From the NCBI RefSeq assembly GCF_024679095.1, contig NC_066535.1:6697835-6761834 (forward strand): a stretch of DNA of 64,000 nucleotides, given 5' to 3'. This DNA comes from Eriocheir sinensis (taxonomy: Eukaryota > Arthropoda > Malacostraca > Decapoda > Varunidae). Within the stretch, counting starts at the first letter, position 1; every line of letters starts with the position of its first letter. The notes beneath the pieces are model-generated. The model was not told the DNA's origin, searched no databases, and saw only the letters and a program-made list of their open reading frames with translations. Made by a program: the position numbers and the translations under genes. Below are positions 54,601 to 64,000 of this stretch, piece after piece.

Positions 54601-54976
54601 AAGGGCAAAAAACAAAAACAGGAACAAAAAGGCCTGCTAGACGCTGCTCAAACAAAAGAAAACAGAACGAGAGGCCAGAAGAGAGGTCAGTGGTGTTAGT
54701 GATCATGGTGGTGGTGGTGGTGGTGGTGGCGGTAGTGATGGTGGCGGTGCAGTTGAAGTCGTTTCAGCGTTCAATTTGTCGCTCAAGCAGTTCGCGGATG
54801 AGCGTCGGCTCCTCACTCGCCTTTTTTGCAGCCGTTCACACCTGACTGGCCGCTAATCAGTGTCCTAATGACGCGCCGTCCCGTTCACCTGGCGACGCGC
54901 TGCCTCTTGACGCGTTGGCAGAGCCGCGATCGACTGTATTTTTCGCGCTCAACATTGGCAGGAAGTGGAAGTGTGG
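54601..54976. other. Unique sequence, CpG-rich island 54780-54965
   Basis: Starts after GGT triplets (54700-54745). The island is rich in GACGCG/GCGACGCG words and balanced in composition. No gene recognised. Confidence 0.35.
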
Positions 54977-55034
<58 letters not shown>

Positions 55035-55035
55035 A
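54977..55035. repeat. (GAT)n microsatellite
   Basis: About 19 perfect units. Confidence 0.98.
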
Positions 55036-55337
55036 GCATGATGGTGATGGTAAGGAGCGATGACAAATCACTCACACTATTAATAATTAGATCCAGAAAA
55101 TCCACACGTATCAATTACATCAAAGTTCATATAATATTCCATAAGACGAAACACCGAAGAACAAGTTACACATACGCACACGCTCATGCATACATTCATT
55201 CATAACATTATTCATACATGTATTCTTGAGACAGACATACTTACATACAGACCGAGAGACAGACACAGAAAAACATATATACAAATAAAAGCGAGATAAA
55301 AATCCAATAATAAAACAATATATAGATTAGACGAAAA

Positions 55338-55389
55338 CCTCCTCCTCCTCCTCCTCCTCCTCCTCCTCCTCCTCCTCCTCCTCCTCCTC
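55338..55389. repeat. (CCT)n microsatellite
   Basis: About 17 perfect units. Confidence 0.98.
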
Positions 55390-55469
55390 TTCCTCTGGCC
55401 AGCGCCGCAATGAATAAGAGGAGAATAAAAGACGGAAAAAATCTATGGAGGAATAAATGAGTCCAATAA

Positions 55470-55605
55470 GACCACGATACCCGAGGCAAGATTTTAATGG
55501 CGTGAAATTTAATGGTGCTTCTAGTCCGGCGTCCTTCTTGGCCTTTGTGGCGCCCTTTCTAGACCCATTTTGAGGCGCTATGAAAGGCCCGCTGGAGAGG
55601 TGCCA
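55470..55605. other. Complex-sequence island
   Basis: Two TTTAATGG words (AAGATTTTAATGGCG and GAAATTTAATGGTG), balanced composition. Possible regulatory element. Confidence 0.3.
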
Positions 55606-55739
55606 GGAGGAGGTAAAGGAGGCGGAGGAAAAGAGGTGAGAGTGGAGGAGTTAAGGTAGGAGGTGGTGGTGAGAAGGGGTGAGAGAGGGAGGAGGAGGAG
55701 GTAAGAGGGGAGGAGGTAAAGGAAGAGGAGGAAGAGGAG

Positions 55740-56554
<815 letters not shown>

Positions 56555-56896
56555 CAGGACATGAAGGAGTTCAATGAGGAAGAAAAGATTTTGACACAAG
56601 AAAGGAAAAGGGAAAGGAAAGGAAATCAACCGAGAATAGAGGAATACGAAAACAAGGATGAAGATAAGGAAGGAGTTTAAATAGGGAGAGGATAATTTGG
56701 ACAAAGAAGAGGAAGAGGAAGAGGAAGATATCAAGGAGAAATAAGAACAAAAAAAAGCAATAACGAAGGAAAGATCTAATGCAAGGACGAAGCCAATGAC
56801 GGATACAAGAATGAGTCAAAGGATGAGGAATTGACGAAGAACAAACGCCATGAATACGAAAAAAAAAAAAAGGGGGATAGAAGAAGGATATGCATG

Positions 56897-57722
56897 AGGA
56901 AGATGAGGATGCGGAAACGGTTAACAGTAAAAGCAGAAGAGGAGGAACGAGTAGTGTGACAGGTGCTATTGCTGCTGCTGTTGTTTTTCTTGTGGCTGTT
57001 GATAGGTATTGAGGTGCTGGATGTATAGGGCCTTGGGTGTATAGAGGCATGGCGCAATGTAAGCCCTGTCAAACACCCCATTCCCGTATATCTATCTGAT
57101 CTGACCCTTGACATGGTTCTTTAGTGTTCGTCAAGCTGCCTTCACCTCAACACCTTCGCAGACACACAAACGCACAGCTCCCTTTGGTTTCCTCGGTGTT
57201 TTCAGGATATCCAGCCATCAATATTTCTAGATAACCGGAACCTTGACCCTTTCTTTAGTGTTCGTCAAGCTGCCTTCACCTCAACACCTTCGCAGACACA
57301 CAAACGCATACCTCTCTTTGGTTTCCTCGGTGTTTTCAGGATATCCAGCCATCAATATTTCTAGATAACCGGACCCTTGACCCTTTCTTTAGTGTTCGTC
57401 AAGCAGCCTTCACCTCAACACCTTCGCAGACACACACAAACGCACACCTCTCTTTCGTTTCCTCGGTGTTTTCAGGATATCCAGCCATCAATATTTCTAG
57501 ATAACCGGAACCTTCATCCTTTCTTTAGTGTTCGTCTTGCTGCCCTCACCTCAACATCACAGCAGACACAGACGAACCAAAAATGAGACAGCGATATGAA
57601 GCAGGAAGATGAGGAGGCAGAAAATGTTAACAGTAAAAGCAGAAGTGGAGAAATTAGTGGTGACTGGCGGGTGGGGGCTGTTGCTGTTTTTTTTTTCTTG
57701 TGGTTGTTGTTAAGTATAGATG
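56897..57722. repeat. Diverged direct duplication flanking the 134-bp array
   Basis: 56897-57010 and 57604-57722 share GGAAGATGAGGA, GTTAACAGTAAAAGCAGAAG and CTTGTGG(C/T)TGTTG in order, about 707 bases apart, one copy on each side of the tandem array. Confidence 0.8.
57115..57575. repeat. Tandem repeat, 134-136 bp units, about 3.4 copies
   Basis: TTAGTGTTCGTC begins units at 57121, 57255, 57389 and 57525 (134, 134, 136). Units contain TTCACCTCAACACCTTCGCA, GGTTTCCTCGGTG and ATCCAGCCATCAATATTTCT in fixed order with very few differences. The fourth unit is cut after about 50 bases. Confidence 0.95.
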
Positions 57723-57815
57723 TGTCGAAGGAGTGGTGAAAAAAAAAAGAACAAAAAATAACGATGTTCTCACTCTTTCATACTTCCTAACAAGCCCTAC
57801 ACATTACCCACCCAT

Positions 57816-57847
<32 letters not shown>

Positions 57848-58590
57848 CAGCAACTATTTTCAACTCCCCTGCCTCACCTCCTTTCTCTCGTCCACCAACA
57901 CCAACACCTCCCTTCCAGACCCACCACCTCCCCCCTAACCTCACCCCTTCCTCCCGAAACCCAGCCCTTTCCCTCTCCCTTCCCCCGGTAAGCCCTCACC
58001 CCTTCCTCCCGACACCCAGCCCTTCCCCCGCCCTTCCCCCGGTTCTCCGCCTCCGTCTTAGCCCAGGTGTGACGGGTAATCTGATATATCCGGGATCTGG
58101 GAAATAAAACTGCAAACTGGACGACGCAAGCAAACAGTGAGTGGGGGAAGGGGGGGGAGTGGGGGGAGGGGAGGGTAGTGAAAGGAGATGGAAAGGCAGG
58201 GGGTGAGAGGAGGGGAGGGGAGGGAGAGGAGGGAGGGGAGGGGAGTGATGTAAGGGGAGTGAGGGGAGATGGAAGGGCAGAGGGTGTGCTGCTCTTTCGT
58301 GAATTTACAGACCAGTGTTGTATCCCATGGACAAGAGAAGAAAAAAGGTAGCTACAACGTTTCCTATTTTGCATGGAGGTCTTAAATGAGTGAATAATGT
58401 ATTTTAGACGTATATAAATGTACAATCTAAACACATATCTATCTTTATATATATTATCTATCTATCTATCTATCTATTTATCTATCTATCTTCCTCTCCA
58501 TTACATTTCCAAAGAAAAGAGTATCGGGGAAGCGGGAGTAAAGCTTTGCAGATAAGGGGAAGGGGACGAGCAGGAGAAGAGAAGGATGCG
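57723..58590. other. C/A-rich then G-rich low-complexity sequence
   Basis: 57800-58050 is CCA/CAA/CCCT-rich with CCCTCACCCCTTCCTCCCGA-like words twice (about 57940 and 57990). 58140-58270 is G-rich (GGGGAGGGGA). CTAT units at 58455-58491. No gene. Confidence 0.5.
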
Positions 58591-58595
58591 GAGGA

Positions 58596-58613
58596 GGAAA
58601 CATGGAAACATGG
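58596..58613 (-). repeat. LINE 3' terminal 8-bp repeats
   Basis: GGAAACATGGAAACATGG on +, i.e. two CATGTTTC units on the element strand, marking its 3' end. Confidence 0.8.
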
Positions 58614-58745
58614 ATTAGCAGGCAGCAGAAAACCTCTAGGCTCATCACTAGGTTGCCTGCGTTCACTGATTTAATCAATCCGTTTGCCATAGGAGTGGCT
58701 TGCAGGGAAGGATTAAAGCACTTGTGTATCTACTCTTGGGAACGT

Positions 58746-59549
58746 TCAGTTTACTCCCGATGCAGCAAAGTGGCGATCAATGCGTTTCTTGAAGGAGTTG
58801 ATGGTCTCTGCGCCAACCACTTCTGCAGGAAGGCTGTTCCAGTGGCGAACAACTCTATTCGAGGAATAACTCCTGCCGATGTCGGTATTGCATCGCTTTG
58901 CTTGAATTGTTTTTCCGTTGTTTCTTGTTTTCAGGTTAGTATGTAGCGTGAAGAGTTTGGAGTGATCAACGTTGCTGAGCTTGTTCAGGTACTTAAAGAC
59001 TTGTATCATGTCTCCCCGCAGTCGTCTCTTTTCCAACGTGAAGAGGTTGAGTCGCTCGAGTCGTTCTTCATAGGGTTTCGTCCTCTGTGATGGTATCATC
59101 TTCGTGGCGCGGCGCTGTACTCTCTCATGTAATTCAATGTCTTTCCTGTAGTTAGGAGACCAGAATTGCACGGCGTATTCCAGGTGGGGCCTTACCAGCG
59201 AATTATACAAGGATAACATAACTCCCGGCGTCTTGTATTCGAAGTTCCTCGATATGAACCCAAGCATTGTACTGGCTTTCTTACAGGCGGACTTGCAGTG
59301 TTTTGTTTGTTTCAAGTCACTGCTGATGGTGACCCCGAGGTCTCTTTCTTCTTGCACTACATGTAGTGGTTCGCCACCCATGTGGTATGTGTGGTTGCTG
59401 TTTCTGGATTTGATATGCATTACTTTACATTTGGTAGTGTTGAAGGACATCTGCCATTTTTCTGACCACCAAGTGATCTGGTCCAGGTCTCTCTGGATAA
59501 TTTCGCAGTCTGCCGTCGTGAGGGCCTTCTCATCCACCTTTGTGGGCAA
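58746..59549 (-). pseudogene. LINE reverse transcriptase, C-terminal half
   Basis: Starts right after the FADD lesion ([20 protein letters not shown]), continues through WSEKWQMSFNTTKCKVMHIK, LGVTISSDLKQTKHC, LYNSLVRPHLEYAVQFWSPN, VQRRATKMIP, LEKRRLRGDMIQVFKYLN, VVRHWNSLPAEVV and TINSFKKRIDRHFAASGVN. These are the ordered thumb and C-terminal motifs of CR1-like ORF2. It is intact over 268 codons, with a normal stop. Confidence 0.88.
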
Positions 59550-60220
59550 ATTTTGAAAGATTGGATTTTAATCCTAGTTCTTGGTCGTTGATATATATGA
59601 TGAAAAGTATGGGTCCCACCACTGACCCCTGTGGCACTCCACTTGTGACCGGGAGCCACTCGGAGGCCTGTCCGTTGAGTACAACTCGTTGTTTTCTTCC
59701 AGTGAGCCAGTCTTTGATCCGCGCTGTCAGATTGTCGCCTAATCCCGCCGACTTAAATTTCTTGAGGAGTCTTTCGTGTGGCACTTTGTCAAAGGCTTTC
59801 TGAAAGTCTAGATATATAACATCACTGGGGATATGATTATCACAATTTTTATAGATACCTTGTAAGAAGTCCAATAAATTGGTTAAGCATGAGCGCTTGT
59901 TCCTGAAACCGTGCTGAGCATCGGAAATGATGTTGTTGTCTTCAAGAAACCCGACGAGTTTGTCTCTGATGATCTTCTCGAGGATTTTTCCCGCCACTGA
60001 GGTCAAGCTGATTGGTCTGTAGTTTAGGGCCACGCTTTTGTCTCCCTTTTTGTAGATCGGTGTTACATTCGTTTGTTTCCAGTCTTTTTGGACTTTGTTT
60101 TGTTGTAGTGACAGATTGTAGATGGCGGTGAGTGGCTTGAGGATTTGCTGCTTGAGTTCCTTGAGCAGCCTGGGTGACAAGTCGTCGGGTCCGGTGGACT
60201 TGTTTATCTCGAGTTTGTCG
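59530..60220 (-). pseudogene. LINE reverse transcriptase, N-terminal half
   Basis: Reads [20 protein letters not shown], then [40 protein letters not shown] (first catalytic Asp, block A) and [20 protein letters not shown] (block B). The frame breaks at KFA, where the family has Phe-Ala-Asp-Asp. The catalytic Asp pair is missing and the frame moves by what looks like a five-base deletion. Confidence 0.85.
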
Positions 60221-60462
60221 ATACATACATACTCGAAAAATTAATAGCACCACTATAATTTGGCGATAAGAGCACCATTACTTTTTATAGGTAGGTACAT
60301 ATACAATAGCCCAAAACTGCACCATAAACCAAGGTAATTAGGCTATGTAAGTAAGTAACCTACTACCCTCAACTTTATTTAAAGGATGCCTATCAGTATT
60401 AGAAAGAGTATATAACATTCTCTACTTGTGGCGGTTGGCGATACCATTGTTCGTTACGATAT
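60221..60462. mobile_element. Insertion of about 242 bases in the LINE
   Basis: Foreign AT-rich DNA lies between the codons for EVKKYL and for [15 protein letters not shown]. It begins on + with ATACATACATAC and ends with TTACGATAT. TGGCGATA occurs twice inside it. There are no clear terminal inverted repeats, and CGATA at both ends may be a target duplication. Type unknown. Confidence 0.65.
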
Positions 60463-60641
60463 AGGTACTTTTTCACTTCCCATTCGTCGATTGTGCCAAT
60501 TTCTAGGGGAATGATTCCCATCGGTGGGGTAGGGCTCTCGGGTACGGACTGGGTGTTCTCGACCGTGAACACAGACGCGAAGTTTCTGTTTAGGATTTCG
60601 ACCATTTGTCTGCTGCCCTGTGTTAGTACGTCACTTTTATC
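60463..60641 (-). pseudogene. LINE ORF2 linker segment after a nonsense codon
   Basis: In the same frame as the endonuclease but after the TAA at 60642-60644. Reads DKSDVLTQGSRQMVEILNRN, FASVFTVENTQSVPESPTPP and TIDEWEVKKYL, then stops at the insertion boundary near 60462. A single base change explains the stop. Confidence 0.75.
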
Positions 60642-61960
60642 TTATAGGGGACCGATATTGCTTTTTGTCTTCTTTTTGGTTCTTATATACGTGAAGAACT
60701 TTTTCGGGTTGGACTTGGCTTCGCGTACAATTTGCTTTTCATAGTCGCGTTTACGCTGGCGAATGAGAGTTCTGCAAGCTCTGAGGCTTTGATGGTACTG
60801 TTCGCGTGCCTCGTCAGTGCTGTTTTCATTTAGCAAGTTATATTTTCTCTTCTTTAAGTTAATCGCCCGTCGAACTTGGGTAGTCATCCATGGTGGGCTT
60901 GTGGCATTATTTGTTCGCCTTGTCTTCATGGGAACAGTTGTTCTCTCTACCTCCAGGAGTTTGTTCTTGAAGCCATTCCATGCGCCGTCCACAGGAGTGA
61001 GGTTCATGGGCTCCCAAGTTGTCTGGGTTAGCAGCTCACGAGCGAAATTAAAATTGGCTTTTTTGTTGTCTGGAGTCTCGGACGTGTTCTCGGTGAGTTC
61101 ATGGTCTGTTCTGATCTTTAGGCGAATTAGGTGATGGTCGCAACCATCCAGTTTTTCGCCGACTTGACATTCACGTGTGAGATCGGAATCACTCACGAGT
61201 ACTAGGTCTAATAAGTTATTTTCCCTTGTCGGTTGGGTAACAATCTGAGTTAGAAAAGTGTCCTCTAACATTTCGAGCAATCTGTTACCCTCCCGATCTC
61301 CAATCATCGTGGTCCAGTCAATGTTGGCACAGTTAAAGTCCCCGATAATGACTGTTTGTTTGTTTTGTGTTACGGTGTGAATTTCCTCAAACAGCGCTTC
61401 GTCGTCCGCTGCTTGTTGCTTTGGAGGTCTGTAAACGGTGCCAATCGTTATTTTGTTGTGCTTGCTAGTCTCCAGTTCAACATATACAGAGTCATATTTC
61501 TCTGAGTCTTCCTTGGTTATTTCCACGGCAGGGTATTTGTTCTTGACGTAACATATAACACCTCCTCCTTTCTTGTGAAGTCTGTTTTTGTAGAAGCTCT
61601 CGTATCCCGGAATTGAGAATTCGGTCATTAGGTGGTCAGAGGTTGCCCACGTTTCGGTGATAGCAATCACGTCCGGTCTTTCTACGTCAACGTAGGCAAG
61701 TAAGAGTGTGTCCTGTTCCGTGCGGTCTGAGACGAAGTCTGCCGCTTCTTCTATATCTTGTAGTTTTGCACCAGGAATACAGTAGCGTCTCCTATTCTTG
61801 ATACTTCGTCCACAGAACTCAGTCAATTGTTCTCTAACAATGTTGTCACCCACCAGTTTTATGTTAACCTTGGTGTTGGCCCTTGATCCGGGGAAGTGTG
61901 ATCCGTCTTCACAGGAGATGACTGGGAGGATGGTCTTCCGTCTACGCCTGCAAGCTAGGG
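60642..61960 (-). pseudogene. LINE ORF: esterase-like fragment fused to AP-endonuclease
   Basis: The open frame runs from the GAG repeat to TAA at 60642. First part: KLVGDNIVREQLTEFCGRSI then CIPGAKLQDIEEAADFVSD, a Gly-Asp-(Ser/Asn) block like the SGNH esterase of CR1 ORF1 (catalytic Ser replaced by Asn). At about 61695 it passes directly into DVERPDVIAITETWATSDHL (endonuclease Glu), then GTVYRPP, IIGDFNCANIDW (Asp, Asn) and GCDHHLIRLKI (Asp-His). The N-terminal endonuclease motif with its Asn, normally some 20-30 residues before, is absent, as is the rest of ORF1. The C-terminal stretch ends FFTYIRTKKKTKSNIGPL. The Leu/Ser-rich start upstream is translated GAG repeat, not protein. Confidence 0.8.
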
Positions 61961-61963
61961 AGA

Positions 61964-62190
61964 AGAAGGAGGAGGAGGAGGAGGAGGAGGAGGAGGAGGA
62001 GGAGGAGGAGGGGAGGAAGAGGAGGAGGAGGAGGAGGAGGAGGAGGAGGAGGAGGAGGAGGAGGAGGAGGAGGAGGAGGAGGAGGAGGAGGAGGAGGAGG
62101 AGGAGGAGGAGGAGGAGGAGAAAGAGGAAGAGAAAGAGAAAGAGGAAGAGGCGGAGGAGGAGGAGGAGGAGGAGGAGGAGGAAAAGGAGA
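61964..62190. repeat. (GAG)n array at the 5' end of the LINE copy
   Basis: About 225 bases of GAG/AGG triplets with a few GAAAGAG interruptions, abutting the truncated 5' end of the LINE. Translated on - it gives poly-Leu/Ser, on + poly-Arg/Glu. Confidence 0.96.
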
Positions 62191-62194
62191 AGTA

Positions 62195-62700
62195 GGCTAA
62201 GGCTCAATCAGAAGCATTAAACGGCTCCATTAACACCAGCGAGGCGGCCAGACACAGACGCTCCAGAATTCCGCGGGCCCAGAAATTCATCTTGCGGGGA
62301 CCCGAGAGAGCCAAGAAAGCAGGGAAAAAAGGCGCCCATCCCCCTTAATTATAAAACCCAAGCGAAGTTTTCTGCGGGATACAATGAGCCAGACGCACCG
62401 AAATGGAGGGCTGTAATGGAGGAGGAAAGAGGAGAGAGAGTATTTGAATTAAGATTAGAAGAAGGAGGAGGAGGACGAGGACGAGGGCAAGGAGGACGAG
62501 GAGAGAAGTTGTGATTGAGTGTAAGTAATTCAGTAGTAGTGGAGTCGTTACATGTTAGTGGGAGTGGTTACGATACTTGTAGGAGGAGGAGGAGATAGAC
62601 AGGGTAGAAGAAATGTAATACGAGAACGATGAGAAAGAGGAGGAAGAGGAAATGAAAATATGTAAACGAGCTACACTCTAGACTGAAGGTAAAAATCAGA
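62195..62700. other. Unique then purine-rich sequence
   Basis: 62215-62400 is a balanced island (GGCTCCATTAACACCAGCG). From 62440 it is GGA/GAA-rich. No gene. Confidence 0.35.
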
Positions 62701-62919
62701 CACATATGAACGAAGAAAGGGAGGTACAGGGGGTCTCTCTCTCTCTCTCTTCCTTCCCCTTTCTCTCCCACTACCTTTCTGCCTCTCGCTCATGTTCGGA
62801 GGCTGCATCATACAACATGCATTCCCAGGGAGCAGCACCAGCAATCCCCCCGAGGCCCCAGGGCACCAGCAAGTTGTTTGGAGGGGCGCGGCAGCACGAC
62901 ACACGCCAGAGAAGGAGGA

Positions 62920-63640
62920 CGTAAGGGAGGGAAGGTGGTGGCGAGGTGTAAGGGATTGTAAAGGTTGGTAGAAAAGGAGAGGAAAGGAGGGGATGGAGGA
63001 CGTAGAGAAAGGAAAGTGGTGGTGGGAGCGTGAGGGATAGTATAGTCAGGATGGGAAGGAACGGAAAGGAAGGGAAGGATAATATGAATGAAGGAAGAGG
63101 GAGGAGGGAGCGAGAGGAATAGTAGAAGAAGGAAAGGGAAGGAAGGGAAGGAGAATGTAAATGAAGGAAGGAAAGGAAGGAAATTAGAGGAAAGGGAGGA
63201 AGTCGTAAAGGAAGGCAGGAAGGAAAGGGAAGGAAGGGAAGGATAGAAGGATGTAATGAAAGGAAGGTAATGGAGGGAATGCGAGGGACAGTAAAGAAAG
63301 GAAGGATAGGAGGCCGTTAAGGGATGGAAGGTAAGTGAGGAATAGAAGAAACAAGATATAAAGGAAAGCAAGGGAGGGGAAAGAGGATGTAAGGGAAGGA
63401 AGGTGGTAGTACAAGCATTAGGTAGTTAGTTAGGGAACGAGAGGAGGTAAAGGAAGAGAAAGAATGGGAAGGAACGGAATATGGTTAAGCGAAGAGAAGA
63501 AAGGGAAAGGAAAAGAACGTAGCAAAAGGAAAAAGAATGGAGAGGAACGGAAAGAGAAGAAATGGGGTCGTAGTTAATGCAACCGTAAAAAAGATATGTA
63601 AGAAAACGAAGAAGGAAGAAAGGGAAGGGAACTGTGTGGA
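62920..63640. repeat. Purine-rich low-complexity region
   Basis: + strand nearly all G and A, built of GGAAGG(G)AAGGA words, with loosely repeated GGAAAGTGGTGGTGGGAGCG-like segments (about 62930 and 63010). No gene. Confidence 0.8.
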
Positions 63641-63689
63641 ACGGTAACCGGAAAATGGAAAGAAGTGGGGAAAGAAAGGGAAGGAAGTG

Positions 63690-64000
63690 AAAGCGGAGGG
63701 AATGGAAGTGAAGGGAAGGAGGCGGAAAGTGAACGGGAATAAGAGAAGAAACAGGAAAAGAAAGGTGGTCAAGAGGGAAAGGGGATGGAATGGAAATGGA
63801 GAGACAGGAGCGGAAAGTGAACGGGAAAAAAAGGAAGAAATGGCGAAAGAAAGGGAAGGAAATGAAAGCGGAAAGAATGAAAGTGGAAAGACAGGAGCGG
63901 AGAGTGAATGATAAAAAAAGGAAGAAAGGAAAAAGAGAGAGATAAAAGAGAGAACAGAGAGAATGAAAGTGGAGAGACAGGAGCGGAGAGTGAACGGGAA
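63690..64000. repeat. Minisatellite with about 87 bp units, running off the window
   Basis: GACAGGAGCGG(A/G)(A/G)AGTGAA occurs at about 63802, 63890 and 63976 (88 and 86 apart), with a related GGCGGAAAGTGAACGGGAA near 63720. AATGAAAGTGG(A/G)(A/G)AG precedes two of them. Confidence 0.88.

Larger units (their letters stand above)
58596..61960 (-). mobile_element. CR1-like non-LTR retrotransposon, defective
   Basis: A nearly continuous element of about 3.4 kb reads on the - strand: esterase-like ORF1 start (about 61930-61700), AP-endonuclease (about 61695-61100), linker, reverse transcriptase (about 60250-59200) and C-terminal domain to 58746, then a 150-base 3' UTR ending in two CATGTTTC units. 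Breaks seen: an ORF1-ORF2 fusing deletion, an in-frame stop at 60642-60644, an insertion of about 242 bases at 60221-60462, and a short deletion in the FADD box at about 59541. Known: CR1-group elements have this order and short 3' tandem repeats. It cannot move on its own. Confidence 0.88.

Noticed and set aside
57115..57575. CRISPR-like regular repeats
   Set aside because: Units are contiguous 134-bp tandem copies with no variable spacers, in a eukaryotic genome.
59420..60253. Separate short genes on both strands in the LINE region
   Set aside because: They are alternative frames of the reverse transcriptase pseudogene.
62000..62207. Poly-Leu signal peptide or membrane start of the LINE protein
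   Set aside because: It is the translated GAG triplet array. Homology to LINE ORF1 starts only after it, near 61930.

Overview
The window looks like a nuclear genomic contig of an arthropod, most probably a decapod crustacean (inference). It holds a spliced acyl-CoA dehydrogenase gene with GT-AG introns, decayed non-LTR retrotransposons and tRNA-derived SINEs of types familiar from crabs and shrimps, and an extreme load of dinucleotide and trinucleotide microsatellites. There are no operons, ribosome binding sites, CRISPR arrays or prokaryotic genes. A 13-base N gap sits at 15774-15786.

Layout. 1-2661: the 3' end of an AidB-type acyl-CoA dehydrogenase gene on the + strand, four recognisable coding exons. 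Its first intron carries a long inverted repeat made of two opposed retroelement fragments, and its second intron (of those visible) carries a LINE 3' end. 2662-6740: gene 3' flank with three SINE copies and another LINE 3' end. 5480-11400: GC-richer, mostly unique sequence with unproven small ORFs, a perfect RFX X-box match (10160) and a TATA/CCAAT promoter-like stretch (11020-11260). 11870-36100: simple repeats, purine- or pyrimidine-biased tracts and minisatellites, with short islands of complex sequence. 36100-45700: more unique sequence, including a housekeeping-promoter-like block with a possible first coding exon (37620-38170). 46000-48570: two LINE remnants, one nested, and a CR1-like tail. 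48570-58590: simple repeats and four families of 130-176 bp tandem repeats. 58596-61960: a CR1-like LINE on the - strand, the largest coding relic here, broken in at least four places. 62200-64000: purine-rich minisatellite running off the end.

Only the acyl-CoA dehydrogenase is clearly a host gene. The retrotransposon ORFs are all damaged. Most other long open frames come from simple repeats (Leu-Ser, Arg-Glu, His-Thr, Cys-Val) and are not genes. The most distinctive observations are: the internal deletion in the LINE that joins an esterase-like ORF1 to the ORF2 endonuclease and the separate lesion exactly in its catalytic FADD box; the intronic inverted repeat; a 134-bp tandem array flanked by a diverged direct duplication; several unrelated minisatellites with near-nucleosomal unit lengths; and two promoter-like islands. 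I found no convincing new multi-gene system.
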